Shown piece after piece: positions 34,692-42,936 of a DNA stretch of 64,000 nt. The position numbers were made by a program, and so were the translations under genes. Under the pieces are notes generated by a model, which made no database searches, was not told the DNA's origin, and worked only from the letters and a program-made list of their open reading frames with translations. The stretch spans positions 26,161 through 90,160 of the forward strand of contig PHDU01000014.1 in assembly GCA_002842755.1 (NCBI GenBank). Direction: 5' to 3'. The stretch comes from Bacteroidetes bacterium HGW-Bacteroidetes-1. GTDB taxonomy: Bacteria > Bacteroidota > Bacteroidia > Bacteroidales > F082. Each line of letters opens with the position of its first letter. Within the stretch, counting starts at the first letter, position 1.

Positions 34692-35428
34692 TGAATCGTT
34701 ACGAACATTCAAATCACCGCAACAATTGGAGCGACCACGATGTGGAAGCCCACTGGGATAGGGTGGCCAGTATTTACGTTGCTGCAAACAACAAAGTAAA
34801 AGCTGCTCATGACCAACGTTTTATCGAAAGTATGGTACATCTTGAACTGGAAACTGCAACGTCAGTGCTTAATATCACGAGTCGGGATGCAGAAGCCGAT
34901 GATTTTATCAAGCAGATTAATCTAGATATAAAAGTTATCAATGCTGAAATTTCATCAGGACTGATGGCCGAGGCAAACAAAATCAGACCTCATGCTGTTC
35001 AGCAAAAAATAGAAACATACAGCTCATTGCCCTTTGAGAATGCCTTTTTCGATAGGGTTCTCAGTCTTGAAACACTTGAGCATACTGCTGATCCAATGGC
35101 TTTTTTGAATGAATTACATCGGGTAAGTACAACAGATGCTATTTTGGTTTTAAGTTGTCCGCCTGCAACAAGTGAAATTCCTTATCGTATTTATACTTCC
35201 TTATTTGGCGGTCATGGAGAAGGTCCTCACCGTTTCCCTTCTTCCGAAGAAGTAAAAGTTATGTTTAAAAAAGCAGGTTGGAAACTCAAGCTGCATAAAG
35301 GAACAGTTTTAATTCCGGTGGGACCTCCCGCTTTACAACAGTTTGGAGAAAGAATAATCGGCGCTTTTCAGGGAAGTTTATTGTCAGAGTGTGGAATACG
35401 TCAATTCTATGTCTGTGAAAAATATTGA
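34691..35428 (+). CDS. Class I SAM-dependent methyltransferase
   Basis: A 245-residue methyltransferase-fold protein. SVLNITSRDAEADDFIK stands where motif I would be, but the Gly-rich loop is weak. VINAEIS gives the acidic residue after strand 2, and LPFENAFFDRVLSLETLEHTADPMAFLNELHRV is the typical motif around strand 4. The start overlaps the GT2 stop by one base and the end overlaps the FrhB-like gene by 20. It probably methylates a sugar or lipid intermediate of the cluster; activity could be reduced because of the poor SAM loop. Confidence 0.72.
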   Translation: MNRYEHSNHRNNWSDHDVEAHWDRVASIYVAANNKVKAAHDQRFIESMVHLELETATSVLNITSRDAEADDFIKQINLDIKVINAEISSGLMAEANKIRPHAVQQKIETYSSLPFENAFFDRVLSLETLEHTADPMAFLNELHRVSTTDAILVLSCPPATSEIPYRIYTSLFGGHGEGPHRFPSSEEVKVMFKKAGWKLKLHKGTVLIPVGPPALQQFGERIIGAFQGSLLSECGIRQFYVCEKY

Positions 35429-36731
35429 TTCACTTCAAAAACTCATTGATAACGGTATATGCAACCGCTGCGGAAGCTGTGTAGGACTTTCAGATGGCAA
35501 AATTATTTTTAACAACAAAGAAGGTCGTTACCTTCCTCAAATCATAGAATTGCCGGATCGTGAAACCATGGATGTCATCCTTGAGGCCTGCAGCGGAAAA
35601 GCTTTCAATTTCCCCTTGTACAATACGCTTCTTTTTGGGTCAAACACTCCAAAGCATATTTATACAGGGGCATTTAGAAGCATTAATATCGGTTACAGCA
35701 TCGACCCCAAAATAAGGCTAAATGCTGCAAGTGGAGGAATCATCAGCGCGCTTCTCATCTATTTATTGCGAACAAAAGAAATTGATGGGGCAGTTGTTCT
35801 TGGGATGTCAAAAGAGAAACCGTGGCTTACCCAACCTTTCATTGCTTCAACAGAGGATGAAATTCTTGAAGCAGCTCAGAGCAAGTATATCCTCAGCTCA
35901 GTAAATGAAATTTTACCAGAAATAAGTGCTTTTAAAGGCAGGCTTGCTTATGTTGGCTTACCGGGACAAGTGCAATCAATCCGGGCATTGCAGCGTATGA
36001 ACCATCCTTCGGTAAAAAACATTTGTTATATTTTCGGTCCGTTTTATGGAAACACACTTCATTTTTCTTCTATTAAGAGTTTTTTACGCTCTTATGGAGA
36101 ATATGATTACAAAAAAATTAAAAAACTATTTTTCCGTCATGGCGAATGGCCTGGCAATATGCGTGTTGAACTTAATAATGGTAAAGTGCTGCAATTAAAG
36201 AAGTTTCACGCCAATTATCTGATTCCTTTCCACATTGTTAAGAACAGTTTGATTTGTACCGATCTTACCAATGAATTCACAGATGTGTCAGGTGGAGATG
36301 CATGGGCCCCTGTTTATGAAGAACGCGGAAAAGGATTCTCAATGGTTATAGGCAGGTCAGAAAAAGGAGAAGCTTTATTGAAAAAAATGCAGCAGGATGG
36401 GTTCCTGAATTTATCACCACTGAGTTTGGAGGAATCCATTGCTATGCATTCGCATGGTTATGATCTCAAAAAAAGGGGTAGTTTTATTCGTATGAATTTT
36501 CTGAAATGGATTGGAAAGCCAATTCCTGATTATGGATACCAGATCAAAGATTTTAGTTTTTCGCGGTATCTGATGGAATTTTTTATCGATCTTTTGTTTT
36601 TGCTCCTGGGAACATCATTTGCGCGTTGGATAGTTGAGCAATTTTCACCAACATTCGTTGGTAGGGTTTTCGAAAAAAGCAGAAACATTTGGAAAAAATC
36701 AACAAAAAATATTAAACGGCAGAATTTGTAG
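35409..36731 (+). CDS. FrhB-like (F420 hydrogenase/dehydrogenase beta-subunit) family protein
   Basis: A 440-residue protein of the coenzyme F420 hydrogenase/dehydrogenase beta-subunit family. ICNRCGSC (Cys18, 21, 24) is a short ferredoxin-like site at the N-terminus, and LNAASGGIISALLIYLL plus AQSKYILSSVNEIL match the family core. The usual TPCQ stretch reads LPGQ here, so that cysteine is absent. I start it at the ATG at 35409 (MSVKNIDSL) rather than a GTG six codons earlier. Members in polysaccharide clusters are thought to be redox or sugar-modifying enzymes of unknown reaction. A hydrophobic stretch (MEFFIDLLFLLLGTSF) near the C-terminus suggests membrane contact. Confidence 0.78.
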   Translation: MSVKNIDSLQKLIDNGICNRCGSCVGLSDGKIIFNNKEGRYLPQIIELPDRETMDVILEACSGKAFNFPLYNTLLFGSNTPKHIYTGAFRSINIGYSIDPKIRLNAASGGIISALLIYLLRTKEIDGAVVLGMSKEKPWLTQPFIASTEDEILEAAQSKYILSSVNEILPEISAFKGRLAYVGLPGQVQSIRALQRMNHPSVKNICYIFGPFYGNTLHFSSIKSFLRSYGEYDYKKIKKLFFRHGEWPGNMRVELNNGKVLQLKKFHANYLIPFHIVKNSLICTDLTNEFTDVSGGDAWAPVYEERGKGFSMVIGRSEKGEALLKKMQQDGFLNLSPLSLEESIAMHSHGYDLKKRGSFIRMNFLKWIGKPIPDYGYQIKDFSFSRYLMEFFIDLLFLLLGTSFARWIVEQFSPTFVGRVFEKSRNIWKKSTKNIKRQNL

Positions 36732-36740
36732 TAACATTTT

Positions 36741-37697
36741 ATGCATACAGCATCAACAGAAAAAAAAACAGGTAAAAGGATCTTTAACGGGTTAAGGCTC
36801 CTGGGAATAATTCTTTTTGTAATCATATTATTCAGGGTTGATCTTAAAGCGATAGGGAATGCTCTGCTTGAAGCTGACCTTTTCTTCGTGCTGCTAGGAA
36901 TATTTTTTCAGATCATGGTACTCATAAGCAAGGGTATTCGATGGCATTTGATGAACGACGGTAGAAAGCTTTGGAAACACTGGGCACAAAGTTTAGGACG
37001 TTTTTATGAAAGTTATGCAATTGGTATAGTAACGCCGGGTCGCATGGGCGAACTGATAAAAGCAGGTCACGAAACAGGCAAAAACAATATTTTTGGAGCT
37101 GGAATAAGAGTTTTGGCTGAACGTGGCCTCGACATAGGTGTTTTTGTTGCTTTAGCAGGTCTTTCGGTTTTATCAGGATATTACATTGAGCTGAAAAGTG
37201 TGTTTGGATGGACAATAATTGGAAGCGGCGCATTTATTATTGTTCTTTCAGTCCTTATTTTTACATCTGCCCGATTCATCCGGTGGGTCAATACTTTATT
37301 CCAAAGGTTACCTGGTAAATGGAAAGAAATAATTGTTGAACACAAAAGATTTTCGCCTAAAATTACCTTTGCAATACTTTTGATGAGCTTAATTTCGAAT
37401 ATCAGCTATTTTATATCATGCTACTATCTCGGACAGGCAGCTGGCATTAATGCCGGATTTATATGGATTGCAGGTGCAGTAGCTGTTTCAGGCCTCTTAA
37501 ATATGCTTCCGGTTACCATCATGGGTTTGGGAACACGTGAAGTCGTTTTTCTGTATGTTTTTCAATCCTTCGACCAAAATCTGACATTGGCTTTCTCTTT
37601 TCTGGTCGTTTTCATAGCTCAAATTGGTGGTGGTTTAATTGCCCTTTCTGCAGGTCAGTTTTTAATTTTCAGAACTAAACATTTCAATTATGAATAA
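36741..37697 (+). CDS. Flippase-like membrane protein (UPF0104 / lysylphosphatidylglycerol synthase TM family)
   Basis: A 318-residue integral membrane protein with about eight segments (for example LGIILFVIILFRVDL, VALAGLSVLSGYYI, ITFAILLMSLISNISYFISC). The C-terminal MLPVTIMGLGTREVVFLYVF is the family hallmark, shared with AglD and the membrane half of MprF. Members are often annotated as flippase-like. Here it lies between an FrhB-like gene (gap nine bases) and an epimerase (overlap eight bases), which fits a transport or lipid-handling role in glycan assembly. Confidence 0.82.
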   Translation: MHTASTEKKTGKRIFNGLRLLGIILFVIILFRVDLKAIGNALLEADLFFVLLGIFFQIMVLISKGIRWHLMNDGRKLWKHWAQSLGRFYESYAIGIVTPGRMGELIKAGHETGKNNIFGAGIRVLAERGLDIGVFVALAGLSVLSGYYIELKSVFGWTIIGSGAFIIVLSVLIFTSARFIRWVNTLFQRLPGKWKEIIVEHKRFSPKITFAILLMSLISNISYFISCYYLGQAAGINAGFIWIAGAVAVSGLLNMLPVTIMGLGTREVVFLYVFQSFDQNLTLAFSFLVVFIAQIGGGLIALSAGQFLIFRTKHFNYE

Positions 37698-38664
37698 ATA
37701 TGTGATACTTACAGGAGCCAATGGATATCTTGGTTCTTACATCGTTAGGGAACTTTTAAAAAATGGATTTGGCATAATTGCATGTAAATATCCTCATTTT
37801 GCATCTGTAGTTATCGACCACCCTATGGTTGAATATGTAGATATGGATATTACAACAAAGGCCGATCAACAATTTGAGCTTCTGAAAGCCACAAAAAACA
37901 AAGAGGTTATTGGCATTATTAATGCAGCTGCTTTGCTTGGAAGCTCTGACTATGAAGCAAATTATAAGGTGAACACACAGGGTGTAATCAATATGATGGA
38001 TTTTGCCTTTAACACTGGGATCAAGCGCTTTATTCAAATCAGCAGCGTAGTGGTGATGAAAAAAATCAAAGGTCCTTACGGCATTACCAAGCAAAAGGGA
38101 CAGGAGTTACTTACAGCTTCTAACCTTGATTTTACAGTATTTATTCCTGCCATGATATTGGGACCTGAAAGTTTGGGGCTTAACAGAGTTTTAAAGAATG
38201 TTTTCCAATTGCCTGTAATCGTTCCCCTCATTGGAACTGGAAAAGAAACACAACACCCTATTTATGTAAAAGATTTTGCAAGAGCCATTGTGATTTCATT
38301 AGAGTCGGAAAAGGCAGTAAGAAAGGTGTACGAGATTGCAGGTGATCGTGTGCTTTCTTTCAGGGAATTCATCAGAATGATTCTTAAACACTATGGCAAG
38401 AAGAAAATTTTTGTGTTTGTGCCCGTATTTTTTGCCAGTCAATTAGGTAAAATTTTTCAAAAGACTCAGAAAGTACCCTTGTTTACTGCCGAACATGTAA
38501 AGGGGCTGCTACAGGATTCAAAACTTGATACAAAACCTTTGCATGATGACCTTGGCTTTGTCCCAACTCCTTTTAAGCAGGCGCTTTCAGAATCGCTTGA
38601 TATCATTGGTATGAACTGGAATGGTTTTCTTAAACCAAGAAATGAAAAAAAGATCAGTATGTAG
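37690..38664 (+). CDS. NAD(P)-dependent epimerase/dehydratase (extended SDR)
   Basis: A 324-residue extended short-chain dehydrogenase/reductase. The Rossmann motif is LTGANGYLGSYI and the catalytic Tyr-Lys pair is in YGITK, with the Ser in ISSVVV upstream. INAAALLGSS replaces the more usual NAA-A stretch. The C-terminal part (EIAGDRVLSFREFIRMIL) is typical of sugar or isoprenoid-precursor reductases of this family. It probably converts a sugar nucleotide or lipid-linked sugar; the substrate is unknown. It overlaps the flippase-like gene by eight bases and precedes a GT-C-like gene by 14. Confidence 0.82.
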   Translation: MNKYVILTGANGYLGSYIVRELLKNGFGIIACKYPHFASVVIDHPMVEYVDMDITTKADQQFELLKATKNKEVIGIINAAALLGSSDYEANYKVNTQGVINMMDFAFNTGIKRFIQISSVVVMKKIKGPYGITKQKGQELLTASNLDFTVFIPAMILGPESLGLNRVLKNVFQLPVIVPLIGTGKETQHPIYVKDFARAIVISLESEKAVRKVYEIAGDRVLSFREFIRMILKHYGKKKIFVFVPVFFASQLGKIFQKTQKVPLFTAEHVKGLLQDSKLDTKPLHDDLGFVPTPFKQALSESLDIIGMNWNGFLKPRNEKKISM

Positions 38665-38678
38665 TTAGAAGTGGCTTT

Positions 38679-40562
38679 ATGATAAAAAAAATCATTGAAT
38701 ACATCCTCCTTTTTCAGGGCAAAATGTGTTTTATGCGCAGCAAGATAACTCTCTCTTTGGCAGTTATCATTTTGCTTGCACTTGCGGCAGTATTGGTGAA
38801 TGTAAACAATCATCTCTGGAAAGAAAAACATGGAGTTGTTATTCACGATGTGATTGCCTACTATGGGTATCTGCCTGCAACTTTTATTTATAAGGACCTT
38901 TCATTTTCTTTTGTTGATGAGAATCCGGAATTTTTTGCCGGAAGAATATCTGCACAAAAAACGCCAGATGGAGGAGTTTATCAGAAAATGACCATGGGGC
39001 TCGCTTTCCTTTATCTGCCATTTTTTTTGATAGGTCATCTGAATGCTACCATAACTGGTGCGCCTATTACAGGTTTCAGCGAACCCTATATGTTCTGGCT
39101 GCTTTTCAGTTCCCTGGTTTATGCAACAATGGGTCTTTTGGTATTACGGAAAATAATGTTGAAATTTTTTTCCGATAAACTAACAGCTATCGTTTTGCTT
39201 GCTATCGTAGCAGGAACCAATCTGTTCTACTATATTACTCTGGAAGCGGCTATGTCGCATGCCTATAATTTCTTCCTTTTCAACCTTTTTATTTGGTTGA
39301 CCATAAAGTGGTATGAAAAACCTTCCAATACAACTTCCATCTGTTTGGGTTTAGTTTTTGGCCTCATCGGATTAATCCGGCCGACCAATGGTCTGATTTT
39401 AATTTTCTTCGTTTTATACAATATTAGCACTTTCAATCATCTAAGTTCTCGTCTTAGACTGTATCTTAATCAATGGAAAATGATATCAATAATGATTGTA
39501 ATGGCCTTATTGATTGTTATTCCTCAGTTCATCTTCTGGAAAATAAATACCGGTAGCTGGCTCTTTTATACGTATGGAGATGAAGGATTTTTCTTTGGCA
39601 ACCCACAAATTATCAGAGGTTTAATGAGCTATCGAAAAGGGTGGTTGCTTTATACCCCATTAATGATTTTCTCACTTGCTGGCATATTCACACTTCGTAA
39701 AAGACTTCCATCATTTTTTCTTCCGACCCTCGTTTTTATGCTTGCAAACATATATGTCATTTTTAGTTGGTGGGATTGGACCTATGGAGGAAGTTTTGGC
39801 TCACGACCCATGATTGATTCCTACGGCCTTATGGCATTATCACTTGCTGCCATAACAGATTCAACGACAAGACTAAAAGAAAAAGCTGTTCAATTTATGA
39901 AAGCGGTGATTGTTGTCATGATTTTCTTCAACATTGTCCAGATGTTGAAATACAAATACAATAGTATTCATTACGCTTTTATGACAAAGGAGGCTTACTG
40001 GCATAGCTTTGCCAGACTTAGTGGAGATGCCGAATTTTATGATTTGCTAAAACCTATGGATTACTCAAAACTTAAACTTGGCATTTATGCTGAAAAATCT
40101 CTGATCAGACGCACGATAGGACCAGTGGCATTGAATAATTTTGAAAAGAAAATTGATGACCAAAGTTATATTTCTCTGGATAGCCTTTATCTTTTTCAGG
40201 TTCAAAATGCTCAGGAAAATAAAAAATCAAAAAACGGCAATAACTCGGCCTTGCTTTGTAATAACAACAGCACGACCAGTAAGATAGAATTTTCTGTAAA
40301 GGGAGTTGAAAAATATAAAGCATCTGTTTGGATTAAACCAGCCAAAGACAATATTGCCCGCATCATTTTTGAATCAATTGAATCAAAAAATATGTACACT
40401 TTCAGCGAGAAAATTGATACTGTTGATTCGAATGGCTGGGGAAGAATAAGTCTGGAAGTGTTACTTTCAGAAAAAAAGTTTCAAAAACATTGCCTTTACA
40501 TCATGACCACAACAGCAGATAGTGTATTTGTCGATGACTTGAAAATTGAACGATTACTTTAA
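38679..40562 (+). CDS. GT-C-like multi-pass membrane protein with C-terminal extracytoplasmic domain
   Basis: A 627-residue membrane protein with about 11 segments, then a soluble tail of roughly 170 residues. It is paralogous to the protein at 42937: both share VIHDV/IVHDI near the N-terminus, FIYKD, a central LIRPTN, RKGWLLYTP/RKGWLIYTP, and the SWWDW-YGG-FG-RP-IDSYG stretch. This layout resembles GT-C glycosyltransferases that use polyprenyl-phosphate sugars outside the membrane, with an acidic residue in the first loop. The tail (KIEFSVKGVEKYKASVWIK, ARIIFESIE) looks like a beta-sandwich carbohydrate-binding module, absent in the paralogue. A later start (38724 or 38733) is possible. Function is inferred from topology and context. 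Confidence 0.72.
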   Translation: MIKKIIEYILLFQGKMCFMRSKITLSLAVIILLALAAVLVNVNNHLWKEKHGVVIHDVIAYYGYLPATFIYKDLSFSFVDENPEFFAGRISAQKTPDGGVYQKMTMGLAFLYLPFFLIGHLNATITGAPITGFSEPYMFWLLFSSLVYATMGLLVLRKIMLKFFSDKLTAIVLLAIVAGTNLFYYITLEAAMSHAYNFFLFNLFIWLTIKWYEKPSNTTSICLGLVFGLIGLIRPTNGLILIFFVLYNISTFNHLSSRLRLYLNQWKMISIMIVMALLIVIPQFIFWKINTGSWLFYTYGDEGFFFGNPQIIRGLMSYRKGWLLYTPLMIFSLAGIFTLRKRLPSFFLPTLVFMLANIYVIFSWWDWTYGGSFGSRPMIDSYGLMALSLAAITDSTTRLKEKAVQFMKAVIVVMIFFNIVQMLKYKYNSIHYAFMTKEAYWHSFARLSGDAEFYDLLKPMDYSKLKLGIYAEKSLIRRTIGPVALNNFEKKIDDQSYISLDSLYLFQVQNAQENKKSKNGNNSALLCNNNSTTSKIEFSVKGVEKYKASVWIKPAKDNIARIIFESIESKNMYTFSEKIDTVDSNGWGRISLEVLLSEKKFQKHCLYIMTTTADSVFVDDLKIERLL

Positions 40563-40633
40563 AAAGTAACATTACAATTTTACAAACAATCATTTATCCT
40601 TTTCTAACCATTCATTTTACAGCAAAAGAGCTG

Positions 40634-41497
40634 CTAATAAGCATCAAAATCAAGACTCATAAACTTGATTTGACTTACTTCAGGCAGACCATCACTTTTT
40701 GTTAAATTTCTGAATATTAAGTTTAAAGGTGAAGGTTTTAGTTTATTCGGAAACTGAAAAAACATTTTCCTTTTCCATGAAAGTTGTTCATCCAATCCCA
40801 TCCAGATTCTGACAGGTTGAATGCCTGAACCGGAAATATACATTGCTTTTTCAGGTAACATTTCCAAAGGAAAAGAACCAAGAATGGCCTTAATTCCAAA
40901 CTTACCGGTTGAAGCAAGCACAATAAAATGATCTTTTTTTACTACGACTTCATACTTTAGCTTAGGGCTGTTTAATCGCCATTCCAATAACGCTTTGTCC
41001 CAATGACGCAAGTATTCATAACTGGTTTCAAAATGTACATCAGGCAATCCGATCCCAAATTTTACATCAAGAGGTGCGATAAGCGAAAAACCGAGATTCT
41101 TCAAAAATCCTGGAGTGCTGTTGGCGTTGGCCACACCAATAACAAATTCATAGCCCAATTCTAAGCCATAGGCATATGTTTTCTCAGCAAGCAAGGTAAA
41201 CAGTTTTTTACCCCGATGGTTTGAGTGGGTAGCCGTATTAAGCGATAAAAGGCCTTTGGTCATTTTACCGTTTAAATTTGCAATGAGCGGTTGGGTAACA
41301 TAATGCGCAGCGAGTTCATTTCCGGCCCATGCATTAAAACCTACTGCATGTCCGGTCGGATTTCTATTGTATTCCCAATCAACAAATTCAGGTGTAAACT
41401 TTGCCGCAGTGCCGAAAACCGCATCCAATAACCCTGCAATCTGCTCAATTCCTGGGGTTGTCAAATCAAGCGGTTTAAAAATGTAATCGTCCATCAT
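40634..41497 (-). CDS. GNAT-family acetyltransferase
   Basis: A 287-residue protein with an N-terminal GNAT domain. KGLLSLNTATHSNHRGKKLF carries the acetyl-CoA-binding motif A (HRGKKL), and FVIGVANANSTPGFLKNLGF matches the later part of the fold. The C-terminal half is unfamiliar and may bind the acceptor. It is the only minus-strand gene inside an otherwise plus-strand cluster, and its start region faces the small transporter gene, with opposed -7 boxes in the 55-base gap. It may acylate a sugar or lipid of the same pathway. Confidence 0.75.
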   Translation of the reverse strand: MMDDYIFKPLDLTTPGIEQIAGLLDAVFGTAAKFTPEFVDWEYNRNPTGHAVGFNAWAGNELAAHYVTQPLIANLNGKMTKGLLSLNTATHSNHRGKKLFTLLAEKTYAYGLELGYEFVIGVANANSTPGFLKNLGFSLIAPLDVKFGIGLPDVHFETSYEYLRHWDKALLEWRLNSPKLKYEVVVKKDHFIVLASTGKFGIKAILGSFPLEMLPEKAMYISGSGIQPVRIWMGLDEQLSWKRKMFFQFPNKLKPSPLNLIFRNLTKSDGLPEVSQIKFMSLDFDAY

Positions 41498-41511
41498 TGA
41501 AAATTTAATAG

Positions 41512-41519
41512 TAAGTTTG
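41512..41519 (+). promoter_or_regulatory. Predicted -7 box for the small transporter-deacetylase genes
   Basis: TAAGTTTG ends 33 bases before the transporter ATG at 41553. It opposes the GNAT box in the same short divergent gap. Confidence 0.4.
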
Positions 41520-41529
41520 CTTCCTGATG

Positions 41530-41537
41530 CAAAACTA
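41530..41537 (-). promoter_or_regulatory. Predicted -7 box for the GNAT gene
   Basis: The minus strand reads TAGTTTTG 33 bases upstream of the GNAT ATG at 41497. No well-spaced -33 TTG is visible. Confidence 0.4.
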
Positions 41538-41552
41538 AGGTTAATCTGAAGA

Positions 41553-41927
41553 ATGAATATGTTTAAAGTCGTTTTATTGTCTGTTTTTACAACACTTTTA
41601 ATTACAACCGGACAAGTATTGTGGAAAATAGGCCTTCAGAAAATTGGCGGATTTTATCTTGCCGAAAAGAGCATTCTGGAAAATATTATAAGAATAGTTT
41701 TCAACGGCTGGATTTTTTCAGGCTTCGTAGTTTATGCCCTTGCAACAGGTTTCTTCATGTGGTTACTTTCCAAATTTGATATAAGTCTTGTGATTCCTAT
41801 AACAAGTGTAGCATTCATTTATTCGCTTTTAGCCGGATACTGGATATTTCATGAAAACATTAGCCCCATGCGAATTGCGGGTGTAATTTTTATCATTTTT
41901 GGAGTTTTTTTAGTGGTTAGAAATTAA
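41553..41927 (+). CDS. Small four-helix EamA/SMR-type membrane protein (ArnE/F-like)
   Basis: A 124-residue protein with four predicted membrane helices (VVLLSVFTTLLITTGQVLW, GWIFSGFVVYALATGFFMWL, ISLVIPITSVAFIYSLLAGY, RIAGVIFIIFGVFLVV). The conserved pattern W(L)xxSxFxISxVxPxTSVAFIYS, the GxxLxxWKxG stretch in helix 1 and the final GxxxIxxGVxL are typical of half-size EamA/SMR proteins such as ArnE and ArnF, which move undecaprenyl-phosphate aminoarabinose across the membrane. Such proteins normally act as homo- or heterodimers; no partner gene is adjacent. It is followed by the deacetylase gene after 34 bases. Confidence 0.78.
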   Translation: MNMFKVVLLSVFTTLLITTGQVLWKIGLQKIGGFYLAEKSILENIIRIVFNGWIFSGFVVYALATGFFMWLLSKFDISLVIPITSVAFIYSLLAGYWIFHENISPMRIAGVIFIIFGVFLVVRN

Positions 41928-41961
41928 ATAAACACGATCCAACAATATTTTCATCTTGCTT

Positions 41962-42870
41962 ATGATGAACTTTGTGACCTTTGACATTGAGGAGTGGTAT
42001 GCTGCCAATTATGGGAGTGTTGATGTTAACCACTTTGCCGACACTTCATCACATCTTGAACAAGGAGTTGACCAACTTTTAGAAATTTGCGAAAAAAACG
42101 ACATCCTTTCAACCTGCTTTGTGGTTGGAGATATTGCCAAAGACAAACCTCATATTGTAAAGAAAATATATCGCGCCGGTCATGAGATCGCATCACACAG
42201 CTTCGCTCATGAATTGATATATGGGATGACTCCTGAGGAGTTTGCTAATGATTTGAAGATTTCCTGCGATCAACTTGAGCAAATTACAGGCGAAAAAATA
42301 ATCGGGTTCAGAGCACCATCATGGTCGGTTAAAGCTGAAATGCTGCATTGGTTTTACGACATCCTCCACCAGCAAGGCATCCTTTATTCCTCTTCTGTTT
42401 TTCCGGGAAAAACATTTCTTTACGGGGTTCCTGGGTTTCCTGAGAAATTACACCAACCCATAATCGATGGTGTAAAACAACATGTTTGGGAGATACCACA
42501 GACCTTGTTTTCGGTATTTGGCAAGAAGTTTGGATTTAGTGGAGGTTTTTATCTTCGTTTCTTTCCTTCTTGGTTTATTATCAATCAAATAAAACAAAAT
42601 AATAAGCATCAGAAAAGCGTTTTTCTCTATCTTCATCCTCGTGAAATTGATCCAAAATCTCCAAAACTGCAACTCCCGCCTCTTGAACACTTCATTCATT
42701 ACTATGGCGTTGAAGGCTGTAAAAATAAATTCACTAAAATCATCAATGAATTTAAACCAACTTTTTTAGGCATGGGTGACTATATACGAAAACTGTCTTT
42801 GGAAGAAAATGCTCTCAAAGAATCAACATTGAGCGAACCTGAACAATTTACATCTGTAATTAATCGTTAA
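41962..42870 (+). CDS. NodB-type polysaccharide deacetylase
   Basis: A 303-residue carbohydrate esterase family 4 protein. Metal and catalytic residues are Asp8 in TFDIEEW, the two histidines in SHSFAHE (H-x3-H), the RAPSWS motif 3, and LHPREID near the end. There is no signal peptide, so it acts in the cytoplasm or at the membrane. The closest layout I know is the DUF3473-linked deacetylase of exopolysaccharide loci. Its place after a small SMR-type protein also parallels ArnD, which deformylates a lipid-linked sugar. I used the ATG at 41962; an ORF starting at TTG 41956 is two codons longer. Confidence 0.85.
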   Translation: MMNFVTFDIEEWYAANYGSVDVNHFADTSSHLEQGVDQLLEICEKNDILSTCFVVGDIAKDKPHIVKKIYRAGHEIASHSFAHELIYGMTPEEFANDLKISCDQLEQITGEKIIGFRAPSWSVKAEMLHWFYDILHQQGILYSSSVFPGKTFLYGVPGFPEKLHQPIIDGVKQHVWEIPQTLFSVFGKKFGFSGGFYLRFFPSWFIINQIKQNNKHQKSVFLYLHPREIDPKSPKLQLPPLEHFIHYYGVEGCKNKFTKIINEFKPTFLGMGDYIRKLSLEENALKESTLSEPEQFTSVINR

Positions 42871-42878
42871 AATTTCAT

Positions 42879-42886
42879 TATTTTTG
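42879..42886 (+). promoter_or_regulatory. Possible -7 box for the second GT-C gene
   Basis: TATTTTTG ends 50 bases before the ATG at 42937. The element is AT-rich and lacks a clear -33. Confidence 0.35.
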
Positions 42887-42936
42887 TAGCATAAACTCAC
42901 ATTGTTTTATGTCGTATCCAAACCAAATCAATTGAA

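Noticed and set aside
36530..36826. A minus-strand open frame across the FrhB-like and flippase-like genes
   Set aside because: It is antisense to two well-supported genes and has no motif.
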